A DNA stretch of 64,000 bases, taken from contig JACKIN010000007.1 in assembly GCA_020638495.1 (NCBI GenBank), positions 124,001 to 188,000 on the forward strand, read 5' to 3'. The translations under genes and the position numbers were made by a program. This document shows, one piece after another, positions 16,607 through 25,074 of the stretch (the stretch's first letter is position 1; each line of letters opens with the position of its first letter). The DNA is from Geminicoccaceae bacterium (GTDB lineage Bacteria; Pseudomonadota; Alphaproteobacteria; Geminicoccales; Geminicoccaceae). The notes beneath the pieces were generated by a model. The model did not search any database. It was not told the DNA's origin and saw only the letters and a program-made list of their open reading frames with translations.

Positions 16607-18411
16607 GAAAGGCCCCCAAGATCCTCGGCGAGGCGTCCGTCGGCTTCGTGCGCTACGGCCGCTCGCTCCTCCTCTACCACCTTTTCTTCACGATCCTGAC
16701 GGTCGTGGCCCTGGTGCCGACGACGTCCCTGGTGCTCACCGCGCTTTTGACGACGAGCGGCGAGCCGGCGATGACCAACGCCGAGATCCTCGATTTCCTG
16801 CTCTCGCCCTGGGGGCTGCTCTGGGCGCTCGCCGCCGCCACCGTGACGGTCACGCTGATCACGCTCGACGAGGCGGGCATGATCGTGATCGCGGCGGCGG
16901 CGCCGCGCGGGCGCTATCGCGCGGCAACCGCGGCGCTCTGGCATGTGGTGCGCCTCGCACCCCGGCTCCTGGGCCTGACCTTCGTGCGGGTGGCGATCCA
17001 GGCGGCCGTGACCCTGCCCTTCGTCGCTGGCATTGCCTGGCTCTTCGTCTGGCGGCTCGGCGACTACGACATCTATTTCCTCTGGACCGTCCGGCCGCCG
17101 GTCATCTGGCCCTTCCTCGCCATGGCGGCACCGCTGGCGCTGGGGCTCGTCCTGGCGAACGCGTTCCTCTACCTGCGCTGGTCCCTGGCCCCGCCGGCGG
17201 TGCTTCTGGAGAATTTGGGCGCCCTTTCCGCCCTTCGCCGGAGTGCCGCGCTCACCCGGGGCCGGCTCGCACGGACGATCCTCGTCGTGCTGCCGGTGAC
17301 GGTGGCCGCCCTGCTCTTGCCGCTGCTCTCCGCTTTTCTGGTCGACCGGACGGCGGCTCTGCTCCTCGGCAACCTGCCACACCGCATGGCGCTGGTGGTC
17401 CCAGCGACCCTCTTCGTCATCGCGCTGGCGATCTTCGGCGCCATCGCCGCGACATATCTCGGCATCGCCGCCAACGCGCTCGTCCTGCAGGCCCTGCACC
17501 GCCGGCTCAGCGGCACCGGCCGGCCGGCGCTCGCGGCGATGCCGCAGGGCGGCGGGCGGCTCGCCTTGTGGGCGGTCGAGCTGGCGCTGCTCGGCTTCGT
17601 CTTCGTCCAGGCGGCGATCGTCCTGGCCGGCTTCGACCTCACCGACGAGGTGGGCATCGCGGCGCATCGCGGCAGCTCGATGGCCGCGCCGGAGAACACG
17701 CTGCCGGCGATCCGCCGCGCCGTCGACGACGGGGCCGACTATGTCGAGGTCGACGTGCAGGAGACGGTCGACGGCGTGCCGGTGCTGCTGCACGATCGGG
17801 ATCTGCGCCGCGTGGCCAGCATCGACCGGCGCATCTGGGACCTGTCGGCGGCGGAGCTGAGCGCCATCGACGTCGGCGGCTGGTTCGATGCGAGCTTCGC
17901 GGGCGTGCCGGCCCCGACCCTGGATGCGGCGGTCCTGGCGGTGGGCGGCGAGGCCAAGCTCTATATCGAGATCAAGACGGCCCCCCAGATGCCGGGCCTC
18001 GTGGGCAACGTGGTGGCGCGCCTGCAGGCCCTGGACGCGATCGAGGGGACCATCGTCGCCTCGTTCGACCGGGCGGTGCTGGACGAGGTCGGCGTGCTCG
18101 AGCCGCGACTTCGGCGAGCGCTCCTCGTGTACTCGACGATCGGCGAGCCGGATCGACGCGACTACGACATCCTCTCGATCCGGGCCAGCGCGCTCACGCC
18201 CGAGCAGGTGGTCCGGGCGCATCGGCTCGGCTACGAGGTACACGCCTGGACGGTCAACGACCGGCGCGAGATGTCGCGGCTGATCGACATGGGCGTCGAC
18301 GTGATCATCACCGACCTGCCGGGCGAGCTCAGGTCACTCCTCGCCGAGCGGGCGGCGCTCCGCCCGGACGAGCGGCTGGTGGTGAAGCTGCGGAGCTGGC
18401 TTCGATTCTGA
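16603..18411 (+). CDS. Glycerophosphodiester phosphodiesterase with N-terminal membrane domain
   Basis: A 602-residue two-domain protein. Residues ~1-345 form a polytopic membrane region with about eight hydrophobic segments (GPDPase membrane-domain type). Residues ~350-590 are a GDPD TIM barrel starting at His355 in AAHRGSSMAAPENT, with EVDVQ, the second histidine in LLHDRDL, EIK and HAWTVND in the expected order. It should hydrolyse glycerophosphodiesters or lipid head groups at the membrane, giving glycerol-3-phosphate. The ATG at 16603 overlaps the aroE stop. Its 3' end is 3 bp from the convergent EamA gene. Homologues with this fusion are known mainly in Gram-positive bacteria. Confidence 0.88.
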   Translation: MRKAPKILGEASVGFVRYGRSLLLYHLFFTILTVVALVPTTSLVLTALLTTSGEPAMTNAEILDFLLSPWGLLWALAAATVTVTLITLDEAGMIVIAAAAPRGRYRAATAALWHVVRLAPRLLGLTFVRVAIQAAVTLPFVAGIAWLFVWRLGDYDIYFLWTVRPPVIWPFLAMAAPLALGLVLANAFLYLRWSLAPPAVLLENLGALSALRRSAALTRGRLARTILVVLPVTVAALLLPLLSAFLVDRTAALLLGNLPHRMALVVPATLFVIALAIFGAIAATYLGIAANALVLQALHRRLSGTGRPALAAMPQGGGRLALWAVELALLGFVFVQAAIVLAGFDLTDEVGIAAHRGSSMAAPENTLPAIRRAVDDGADYVEVDVQETVDGVPVLLHDRDLRRVASIDRRIWDLSAAELSAIDVGGWFDASFAGVPAPTLDAAVLAVGGEAKLYIEIKTAPQMPGLVGNVVARLQALDAIEGTIVASFDRAVLDEVGVLEPRLRRALLVYSTIGEPDRRDYDILSIRASALTPEQVVRAHRLGYEVHAWTVNDRREMSRLIDMGVDVIITDLPGELRSLLAERAALRPDERLVVKLRSWLRF

Positions 18412-18414
18412 GCT

Positions 18415-19296
18415 TCAGGACGATCGGATCTCGCGCTCGCGGTAAGCGACATAGGTGATCGAGGCGAGGATCACGAAGCCGCCGACGAGCGTCATGGGAT
18501 CGGGCCTCTCGCCAAAGAAGACATAGCCGATGACCGAGGCCCAGATGAGCTTGGTGAAATCGAAGGGCAGGACGACCGTGGCGTCGGCCTCGTGGAAGGC
18601 CTGGGCGACCGACCACTGGGTGATGCTGCCGAGGATGCCGATGGCGATCATCATGAGCCAGCCGGTGGCATCGGGCCAGATCCAGAAGGCCCAGGCGGCG
18701 GCGCCGGTGATGGGCGTCAGGAAGAGCCCGGCATAGGTGGTGATCGTCAGGCTCGTCTCGGTGCGCGCCAGGATCTTGATGATGATCAGCGCTCCCGACC
18801 AGACCAGCGAGGAGAGCAGGATCAGGAGCACGCCGATGCCGACATCGGTGAAGCCGGGGCGGATGATGAGCAGCGCCCCGGCGAAGCCGACGATCAGCCC
18901 GGCCCAGCGCCGCCAGCCCGGCCGCTCGCCGAGGAACGGGATGGCGAGGAGGGCCGCGAAGAGCGGGGCCGTGAAAGCCAGGGCGGCGATGGTGGCGAGC
19001 GGCGTCACCGTGACGGCGTAGAAGAAGGAGAGCATGGCCACGGCGTTGAGCAGGCCGCGGGCCGCGTGCAGATGCAGCCGCTTGGTGCGCAGCGTGGCGC
19101 GCAGCCCCGCCTTGAGCATCATCGGCGCCAAAGCCACGAGCCCGAAGACGTTGCGGAAGAAGGCCACCTCGAAGGCGTGCATCTCAGTCGTCGCCTCGCG
19201 GACGATGCCGTTCATCGACGACGAGCCGAAGGCCGAGAGGCACATCCAGAAGATGCCGACGCCCGGCCTCGCCTGGGCCGGGCCGGCCACCGCCAT
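18415..19296 (-). CDS. EamA-family (DMT superfamily) transporter
   Basis: A 293-residue protein with ten membrane spans formed by two EamA repeats (the first ends near FLGERPGWRR, the second near FFGERPDPMTL). Members export or import metabolites such as amino acids. The first ATG (19296) overlaps the stop of the BKACE gene by one base (TGATG), so it is the last gene of the SDR / dehydrogenase / BKACE operon. The likely cargo is the substrate or product of that pathway, which is inference from context. Confidence 0.88.
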   Translation of the reverse strand: MAVAGPAQARPGVGIFWMCLSAFGSSSMNGIVREATTEMHAFEVAFFRNVFGLVALAPMMLKAGLRATLRTKRLHLHAARGLLNAVAMLSFFYAVTVTPLATIAALAFTAPLFAALLAIPFLGERPGWRRWAGLIVGFAGALLIIRPGFTDVGIGVLLILLSSLVWSGALIIIKILARTETSLTITTYAGLFLTPITGAAAWAFWIWPDATGWLMMIAIGILGSITQWSVAQAFHEADATVVLPFDFTKLIWASVIGYVFFGERPDPMTLVGGFVILASITYVAYREREIRSS

Positions 19297-20228
19297 CAGA
19301 AGTTCACCTGGTCCCCGCCCTTGAGCTGGAGGATCTCCCGCGCCTCGTCGGGTGTGGCCACCTCGCGCCCGAGGCCCTCGATGATCTGGCGGGCCGCCTT
19401 GACCTGGGCGGCGTTGCTCTCGGCGAGCCGGCCCTTGCCGAGCCAGAGCGAATCCTCGAGCCCGACCCGCACATTGGCACCCATGGCGGCGGACATGGCG
19501 GCGATCGGGAGCTGGTTGCGGCCGGCGCCGAGGACCGACCAGCGATAGCTCGTGCCGAAGAGCCGGTCGGCGGTGCGCTTCATGTGCAGCACATCCTCGG
19601 GGTGCGGGCCGATGCCGCCGAGGATGCCGAAGACCGACTGGACGAACAGCGGCGTCTTGACGATGCCGCGGTCCAGGAAGTGGGCGAGGTTGTAGAGGTG
19701 GCTGATGTCGTAGCACTCGAACTCGAAGCGCGTGTTGTTCTCGGCGCAGGTCGTCAGGATGTACTCGATGTCGGCGAAGGTGTTCTTGAAGACGTAGCTG
19801 CGGCTGCTCTCGAGCTGCTGGCGCTCCCAGTCGTGCTTGAAGGTCTTGAAGCGGTTCAGCATGGGAAAGAGGCCGAAGTTCATCGAGCCCATGTTCAAGG
19901 ACGCGACCTCGGGCGCGAAGGTGGCGGCGGGCTTGACCCGCTCCTCGATGGTCATCGCCGGGCCGCCGCCGGTCGTGATGTTGATCACGCAGTCCGAGCG
20001 CTGCTTGATGACCTGGAGGAAGGGGCTGAAGGCCTCCGGCGTCTGGTCCGGCCGGCCGGTCTCCGGGTCGCGGGCGTGGAGGTGAACGATGGCGGCCCCC
20101 GCCTCGGCGGCGCCGATCGCGGCATCGGCGATCTCGGTCGCCGTCACCGGCAGATGCGGCGACATCGACGGGGTGTGGATGGCGCCCGTCACGGCGCAGG
20201 TGATGATGACCTTCTCGGGTCCAGCCAT
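19296..20228 (-). CDS. 3-keto-5-aminohexanoate cleavage enzyme family (BKACE) protein
   Basis: A 310-residue TIM-barrel of the BKACE family (formerly DUF849), which condenses a beta-keto acid with acetyl-CoA to give a CoA ester and acetoacetate. The zinc-binding His49-x-His51 lies in IVHLHARDPETG; other family blocks are TTGGGPAMT, GLEDSLWLGKG and FGILGGIGPHPEDV. GGAG lies 6 bases before the ATG. The paired dehydrogenase next upstream is of the carnitine dehydrogenase type, and known BKACE members cleave 3-dehydrocarnitine. A carnitine-like quaternary amine pathway is therefore plausible but not proven. Confidence 0.9.
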   Translation of the reverse strand: MAGPEKVIITCAVTGAIHTPSMSPHLPVTATEIADAAIGAAEAGAAIVHLHARDPETGRPDQTPEAFSPFLQVIKQRSDCVINITTGGGPAMTIEERVKPAATFAPEVASLNMGSMNFGLFPMLNRFKTFKHDWERQQLESSRSYVFKNTFADIEYILTTCAENNTRFEFECYDISHLYNLAHFLDRGIVKTPLFVQSVFGILGGIGPHPEDVLHMKRTADRLFGTSYRWSVLGAGRNQLPIAAMSAAMGANVRVGLEDSLWLGKGRLAESNAAQVKAARQIIEGLGREVATPDEAREILQLKGGDQVNF

Positions 20229-20229
20229 G

Positions 20230-21174
20230 TCAGTCTCCAATGTCCCTGGCGGCATTTCTCTTGTGGGCGGTCAGCGCCATCAGCCGGCGGTCGCGCCAGC
20301 GCTGTCGGTCTGCGAGCGCCGTTTGCGGCACCTTCGCCCGGCGTTCGGCCACGATCCGTTCCAGCACCGGCCCGTTCCAGTCGGCGCGATGCAGCATGGT
20401 CGGCTGCAGGCGCTGGTAGATCTGCTCGTAGCGCCGGCAATAGTCGGCGACGCCGCCGGGCGCGTTGAGGTCGATGGTCTCGAACGGCCCCATGAAGGAC
20501 CAGCGGAGCGCCAGCCCGTCCTTGAGCCCGCGATCGACGTCCTCGGCCGAGCAGTAGCCCTCGTCGACCAGCCGGAACGCCTCCTCGAGGAGGGCGCCCT
20601 GCAGCCGGTTCATGACGAAGCCGTCGAGCTCCTTCTTCATGACGATGGGTGCCATGCCGATCGATTCCATCACCGCCCGGGCGCGCTGCATCACCGCGTC
20701 ATCGGTCCAGGGTGCGGGCACCAGCTCGGCCGCCGGGATGACGTAGGGCGGGTTCAGGGGATGGGCGACGAGGCAGCGATGCCGGCCAGCCAGGTTCTCG
20801 GTGAAGCGCGATGGCACGATGGCCGAGGTCGAGCTGACCAAGAGGGCGTCGGCGGGCGCGAGGCGGTCGAGCTCGGCCCAGAGCGCCTTCTTGATCGCGA
20901 CGTCCTCGGGCACGCTCTCCTGGACCCAGGCGACGTCGGCGAGGGCGCTGGCCAGGTCGTCGGCGACGGTGATGCGCGCCAGCACGGGTGCGGCGTCGTC
21001 GAGCAGCCCGGCCTCGACGAGGTCGTCGACGAGCGGGCCGATGCGCTCCCGCGCCGCTGCCGCGGCACCCGGTGCGGTGTCGTGGAGCCGGCACTGCCAG
21101 CCGGCCCGGGCGAAGGCGATGGCCCAGGCGCGGCCGACGAGGCCGGTGCCGACGATAGCTACGGTTTCACTCAT
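20230..21174 (-). CDS. 3-hydroxyacyl-CoA dehydrogenase-fold enzyme, L-carnitine dehydrogenase-like
   Basis: A 314-residue NAD-dependent dehydrogenase. The Rossmann motif VGTGLVGRAWA is at residues 8-18, an SSTSAI stretch near 114, and the substrate motif AHPLNPPYVIP has His138; GFVMNRLQGALLEEAFRLVD opens the C-terminal domain. Proteins of this length (about 310-320) include L-carnitine and L-gulonate 3-dehydrogenases that oxidise free 3-hydroxy acids rather than CoA esters. A one-base gap separates it from the BKACE gene, which would use its 3-keto product. Substrate assignment rests on this pairing. Confidence 0.82.
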   Translation of the reverse strand: MSETVAIVGTGLVGRAWAIAFARAGWQCRLHDTAPGAAAAARERIGPLVDDLVEAGLLDDAAPVLARITVADDLASALADVAWVQESVPEDVAIKKALWAELDRLAPADALLVSSTSAIVPSRFTENLAGRHRCLVAHPLNPPYVIPAAELVPAPWTDDAVMQRARAVMESIGMAPIVMKKELDGFVMNRLQGALLEEAFRLVDEGYCSAEDVDRGLKDGLALRWSFMGPFETIDLNAPGGVADYCRRYEQIYQRLQPTMLHRADWNGPVLERIVAERRAKVPQTALADRQRWRDRRLMALTAHKRNAARDIGD

Positions 21175-21185
21175 CTCCTGCTCCC

Positions 21186-21980
21186 CTAGATCGACACCAC
21201 GTCGCCACAGACCGAAAGCGCCTGGCCGGAGACGTTGCGGCCCATGGGCGAAGCGAGGAAGAGCGCCATGTCGGCGATGTCCCGGGCGGTCACCATGCGG
21301 TGCAGCGCCGTCTTCGAGAGATAGGTCTCGCGCATCTCCTCGAACGAGACGCCCGTCGTGGCGGCGCGGTCGCGGATGACGCCGTCCATGCGCGGCCCCT
21401 CGACGATGCCGGGCAGGATGGCGTTGACCCGGATGCCGAAGGAGCCGAGCTCCAAGGACAGGCTCTTCGCCATGCCGACGATCGCCCATTTGGTCGCCGC
21501 ATAGGGGAGCCGGTAGGCGTAGCCGAGCCGGCCGGCGACCGAGCTGATCATGATGATCGACCCGTTTTCCGTCTGCTTGAGCAGCGGCACCGCGGCGCGA
21601 AGCGCGTAGAAATGGCCGTTCAGGTTGATGTCGACCGTGGCCTGCCAGGCCTCGGTGGCGATCTCCTCGACCGGCGCCGTCGGGCCGGCGATGCCGGCGT
21701 TGTTGACGAGGAGGTCGAGCCCGCCCAGACGCTCCTCGACGGTCCCGAAGAGGGCCCTGGTCGCGGCCTCGCTGCCGGCGTCGGCGGCCACCGCATGATG
21801 GTCGGGATGGGCCCTGCTGAAATCGGCGAGGGCCCCTTCGGCGACATCGCTGACCACGACGCGCGCGCCATGCGCGATGAAGCCGTCGGCGATGGCCCGG
21901 CCGATGCCCCCGGCACCCGCCGTCACGCAGACCCGAAGTCCCGGTTTGATCCCCGCAATGCGCTGCTCGGCGCTCGCCAT
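21186..21980 (-). CDS. SDR-family oxidoreductase
   Basis: A 264-residue classical short-chain dehydrogenase/reductase. It shows the cofactor motif AGAGGIG (residues 21-27), NNAG near 93, Ser147, and the Tyr160-x3-Lys164 pair in YAATK. The acidic residue after the second strand (VVVSDV) favours NAD over NADP. A GGGGAGGA site precedes the ATG. It starts 35 bp after znuB and is followed 11 bp later by the carnitine-dehydrogenase-like gene, so it is probably the first enzyme of that catabolic operon, possibly reached by read-through from zur-znuCB. Confidence 0.9.
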   Translation of the reverse strand: MASAEQRIAGIKPGLRVCVTAGAGGIGRAIADGFIAHGARVVVSDVAEGALADFSRAHPDHHAVAADAGSEAATRALFGTVEERLGGLDLLVNNAGIAGPTAPVEEIATEAWQATVDINLNGHFYALRAAVPLLKQTENGSIIMISSVAGRLGYAYRLPYAATKWAIVGMAKSLSLELGSFGIRVNAILPGIVEGPRMDGVIRDRAATTGVSFEEMRETYLSKTALHRMVTARDIADMALFLASPMGRNVSGQALSVCGDVVSI

Positions 21981-22015
21981 GCCTCTCGTCCTCCCCGATG
22001 TCGTTCCGGATCGGT

Positions 22016-22822
22016 CTAGCAGCCCAGCCGACGGGCGACGAGGGGTCCGATCGCCTGTGTTGCGACGAAGATGGCGAGAGCCATGACGACGATGCTGGCG
22101 CCGGCCGGCGTGTCGGCCTGCCAGGAGAGGGCGAGGCCGAGGGTGACGGCGAGCCCGCCGAGGCCGGCCGCGATGACCGCCATGGCTTCGGGCGTGGCGC
22201 TGAGCTGGCGGGCGGCGGCCGGCGGGATGATGAGCATCGAGGTGATCAGCAGGATGCCGACGATCTTCATGGCGGCGGCGATGACGAGCGCCACGAGCAG
22301 CATCAGGACGAGCCGGAGCCGCGTGGTGGGCGTGCCCTCGGCCCGGGCCATCTCGTCGTGCAGCGTGGCGAAGAGGAGCTGCGGCCAGTAGTGGCGGAGC
22401 ACGGCGAGGACCGCGGCACCGCCGATCACCGCCACGGCCACGTCCTGCCAGCGCACCGCCAGGACATCGCCGAAGAGGTAGCCCAGGAGATCGACGCGGA
22501 CCGCGCCGACGAGGCCGAGCAGAACGAGGCCGATGGCGATGCCGGAATGGGCGAGGATGCCGAGCAGCGTGTCGGTGGCGAGCGTGCGCTGGCGCTGCAT
22601 GAGGACGACGAGCAGCGCAATCAGCGCCGAGGTGACGGCCACCGCGGGCATCAGGTCGATGCCGGTGACGAGGCCGAGGGTGACGCCGAGGAGCGCACCA
22701 TGGGCCAGGGTGTCGCCGAAATAGGCCATGCGGCGCCAGACGACGAAGCAGCCCAAGGGGCCGGCGACGGCGGCGAGCGCCAGGCCGGCGAGCCAGCCGC
22801 GCAGGAGGAATTCGGGCAGCAT
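22016..22822 (-). CDS. znuB: Zinc ABC transporter permease
   Basis: A 268-residue ABC-3 family membrane protein with about eight spans, the inner-membrane channel of high-affinity Zn(II) uptake. Family blocks include GPLGCFVVWRRMAYFGDTLAH, SMLIIPPAAARQLS and a cytoplasmic HDEMARAEG loop. The ATG shares one base with the stop of znuC (TGATG), so both are co-translated. The order zur-znuC-znuB facing znuA is common in alphaproteobacteria. Confidence 0.93.
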   Translation of the reverse strand: MLPEFLLRGWLAGLALAAVAGPLGCFVVWRRMAYFGDTLAHGALLGVTLGLVTGIDLMPAVAVTSALIALLVVLMQRQRTLATDTLLGILAHSGIAIGLVLLGLVGAVRVDLLGYLFGDVLAVRWQDVAVAVIGGAAVLAVLRHYWPQLLFATLHDEMARAEGTPTTRLRLVLMLLVALVIAAAMKIVGILLITSMLIIPPAAARQLSATPEAMAVIAAGLGGLAVTLGLALSWQADTPAGASIVVMALAIFVATQAIGPLVARRLGC

Positions 22823-23580
22823 CAGCGGCGCCCGCAATCGGTAGGATGGGCGACCTCGCCGGAGAGCGCGTGCTCGTGGTCGTGATGGTGGTGGTAGCGG
22901 GCAAGCGCAGCGGCGGTGCGGGGGCCGAAGAGGGCGAGATAGCCCGGATCGTCGCCCACCGCCTCGGGCGTGCCGCTGCAGCAGACATGGCGGTTGAGGC
23001 AGACGACGCGATCGGTGGCGGCCATGACGAGGTGCAGGTCGTGGCTGACCACGAGGATGCCGCAGCCCTGCTCCCGGCGGACGCTGTCGATCAGCCCGAA
23101 GAAGGCGGCCTGCCCCTGGTAGTCGATGCCGGCGGCCGGCTCGTCGAGCACGAGAAGGTCGGGGCGGCGGAGCAGGGCGCGGGCGAGCAGGACGCGCTGC
23201 AGCTCGCCGCCCGAGAGCGCCTGCAGCGGCCGCCGGCCGAGCCCGGCGATGCCGACCCGGGCGAGCGCTGCCTGCCGCTCGGCAGCCGGATGGCGGTGCG
23301 GCAGGTCGAGGAAACGGTCGACGTCGATCGGCAGGGTCGGGTCGATGGCGAGGCGCTGCGGCATGTAGGCGAAGCGGAGGCCGGGGGCGCGCGTGACCCT
23401 GCCGGAATCGGCCTCGATGATGCCGAGCACGAGCTTGACCAGGGTCGACTTGCCGGCGCCGTTCGGGCCGATCAGGCTGACGATCTCGCCCCCGTGCAGG
23501 GCGAGATCGACGTTCTCCAGCGCCTGATGGTCGCCGAGCCGGACCGAGGCGCCCACCACCTCGACGAGCAACCGGCTCAT
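22822..23580 (-). CDS. znuC: Zinc ABC transporter ATP-binding protein
   Basis: A 252-residue ABC ATPase that powers zinc import. Walker A is GPNGAGKST, the signature is LSGGELQRV, Walker B is LLVLDEP and the switch histidine is in VVSHDLH. A histidine-rich tail (YHHHHDHEHA, near residue 230) is typical of ZnuC and may sense or buffer zinc. The start overlaps the zur stop by 4 bases (ATGA), and its end overlaps znuB. Confidence 0.94.
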   Translation of the reverse strand: MSRLLVEVVGASVRLGDHQALENVDLALHGGEIVSLIGPNGAGKSTLVKLVLGIIEADSGRVTRAPGLRFAYMPQRLAIDPTLPIDVDRFLDLPHRHPAAERQAALARVGIAGLGRRPLQALSGGELQRVLLARALLRRPDLLVLDEPAAGIDYQGQAAFFGLIDSVRREQGCGILVVSHDLHLVMAATDRVVCLNRHVCCSGTPEAVGDDPGYLALFGPRTAAALARYHHHHDHEHALSGEVAHPTDCGRR

Positions 23581-24029
23581 GGGGCCGTTGCCAGCCGGCA
23601 GGCGTGGCAGCGGCCATGGACCTCGAGGACGACGCTCTCGATGGCGAAGTCGAGCGCCTCGGCCTCCTCCTCGATGAGGCCGGCGCGAAGCTGGCGCGCC
23701 ACCTCGACGCTGCTGCCGCAACTGCCGCAGATGAAGAGCTGGGCATCGTGGGGCCGGGCGGCGGCCGAGCAGGCGACGAAGCCGTTGACGCTCAGCACCT
23801 TGTGGACGAGGCCCTGGCCGACGAGGAAGTCGAGGCTGCGATAGACGGTGGGCGGTGCGACCCGGCCACGCTCGGCGGCGAGCATGTCGAGCACGTCATA
23901 GGCGCCGATCGGCCGGTCGGCGGCGAGCACGATCTCGAACACCCGGCGGCGCAAGGGTGTCAGGGTCTGGCCGCGGGCATTGCAGATCCATGCCGCCTGC
24001 TCGACCCGGTCGGCCGGAAAGGCTGCCAT
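23577..24029 (-). CDS. zur: Zinc uptake regulator, Fur family
   Basis: A 150-residue Fur-family repressor. The winged-helix domain covers residues ~15-85 (GQTLTPLRRRVFEI, PTVYRSLDFLVGQGLVHK), followed by the dimerisation domain with the structural zinc site C101-GS-C104 and C141-HA-C144. With zinc bound it should repress the adjacent zinc importer genes. I prefer the second of two tandem ATGs because GGAG then has a six-base spacing. It is the first gene of zur-znuC-znuB and lies divergent from znuA across a probable Zur operator, so autoregulation is likely. Confidence 0.92.
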   Translation of the reverse strand: MAAFPADRVEQAAWICNARGQTLTPLRRRVFEIVLAADRPIGAYDVLDMLAAERGRVAPPTVYRSLDFLVGQGLVHKVLSVNGFVACSAAARPHDAQLFICGSCGSSVEVARQLRAGLIEEEAEALDFAIESVVLEVHGRCHACRLATAP

Positions 24030-24063
24030 CATGGTCTCCGTTCGAACGGTGCTTGTGCCGGCT

Positions 24064-24084
24064 GAATGTTATGTTATGTCATTC
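24064..24084. promoter_or_regulatory. Candidate Zur operator
   Basis: A 21-bp imperfect palindrome (GAATGTTATGTTATGTCATTC; 5-bp perfect arms GAATG/CATTC plus further symmetric positions) lies in the 118-bp gap between the divergent zur and znuA genes. The AATGTTAT...CATT pattern matches the AT-rich Zur box type known from alphaproteobacteria, and it stands out sharply from the GC-rich surroundings. One site could control both directions. Confidence 0.7.
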
Positions 24085-24147
24085 CTCCGCCGATCACAAT
24101 GCGCGCCCGCCGTTCGAGCGACGTGGCCCACCCGCCCGGAGTCCATC

Positions 24148-25074
24148 ATGCGCGGCGCTGCTTTCCTCGGAACCTTCCTTGTCGCTGCCGCCGCCGTCGC
24201 CCAGACGCCGCCGCGGGTGGTGGCGACGATCCTGCCGGTGCACGGGATCGCCGCGGCCGTCATGGAAGGCGTCGGCGAGCCGGCGCTGCTGCTCGAGCCG
24301 GGCGCCTCGCCGCACAGCTACAGCCTCCGGCCGAGCCAGGCGGCGATGCTGGAGGAAGCGGATCTGGTGCTCTGGGTCGGCCCGGGTTTCGAGGCGTTCC
24401 TGACCGGTCCGCTGGAGACGCTGGGTGCCGGCGGGCATCGGCTGGCGCTGGCCGAGGTCGCCGGGGTCGAGCGGCTGGGCTTTCGCGAAGGGGCCATGTT
24501 CGAGGACCACGCGGCGGCCGGGCACGGACACGAGGAGGCGCACGAGCACGCCCATGGCGGCTTCGACTCCCATGTCTGGCTGTCGCCCGCCAATGCCCGC
24601 GTGATGGCGCAGGCCATGGCCGCCGAGCTCGGCCAGATCGATCCCGCCAACGCCGAACGCTACGCGGCCAATGCCGCGGCCTTCGGGACGGCGCTCGATA
24701 CGACCGAGGCCGAGGTCGAGGCGCTGGTGGTGCCCGTCCGCGGCCGGCCGTTCGTCGTCTTCCACGACGCCTACCACTATTTCGAGCACGCGTTCGACAT
24801 CGAGGCGGCCGGTGCCATCCAGGTCAACCCGGAGCTGCAGCCGGGTGCCGCACGGATTGCCGAAATACAGGAGCGGCTCGGCGAGCTGGAGGTTGCCTGC
24901 GTCTTCACCGAGCCGCAATTCGAGCCACGCCTGGTGGCCACGCTGATCGAGGGCACCAAGGCGCGAACGGGCGTCCTCGACCCGCTCGGCGTAGCGCTCG
25001 AGCCCGGTCCACGCGCCTATCACGAGCTGCTGCTCGGCCTCGCCCGGAACCTCGCCGAATGTCTGGCGGACTAA
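24148..25074 (+). CDS. znuA: Zinc ABC transporter substrate-binding protein
   Basis: A 308-residue periplasmic zinc-binding protein of the cluster A-I family. A signal peptide covers residues ~1-18 (FLGTFLVAAAAVAQ). The metal site includes the His in EPGASPHSYSLRPSQ, a His/Glu-rich loop at about 119-140 (HGHEEAHEHAHGG) that marks zinc rather than manganese specificity, DSHVWLSP, and FHDAYHYFE. I chose ATG 24148 because it starts the signal peptide; the open frame extends further upstream across the operator. Its last 4 bases overlap the convergent treY stop. Confidence 0.93.
   Translation: MRGAAFLGTFLVAAAAVAQTPPRVVATILPVHGIAAAVMEGVGEPALLLEPGASPHSYSLRPSQAAMLEEADLVLWVGPGFEAFLTGPLETLGAGGHRLALAEVAGVERLGFREGAMFEDHAAAGHGHEEAHEHAHGGFDSHVWLSPANARVMAQAMAAELGQIDPANAERYAANAAAFGTALDTTEAEVEALVVPVRGRPFVVFHDAYHYFEHAFDIEAAGAIQVNPELQPGAARIAEIQERLGELEVACVFTEPQFEPRLVATLIEGTKARTGVLDPLGVALEPGPRAYHELLLGLARNLAECLAD

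Noticed and set aside
16414..18243. 609-codon minus-strand frame opposite the GDPD gene
   Set aside because: Low-complexity antisense shadow of a well-supported gene.
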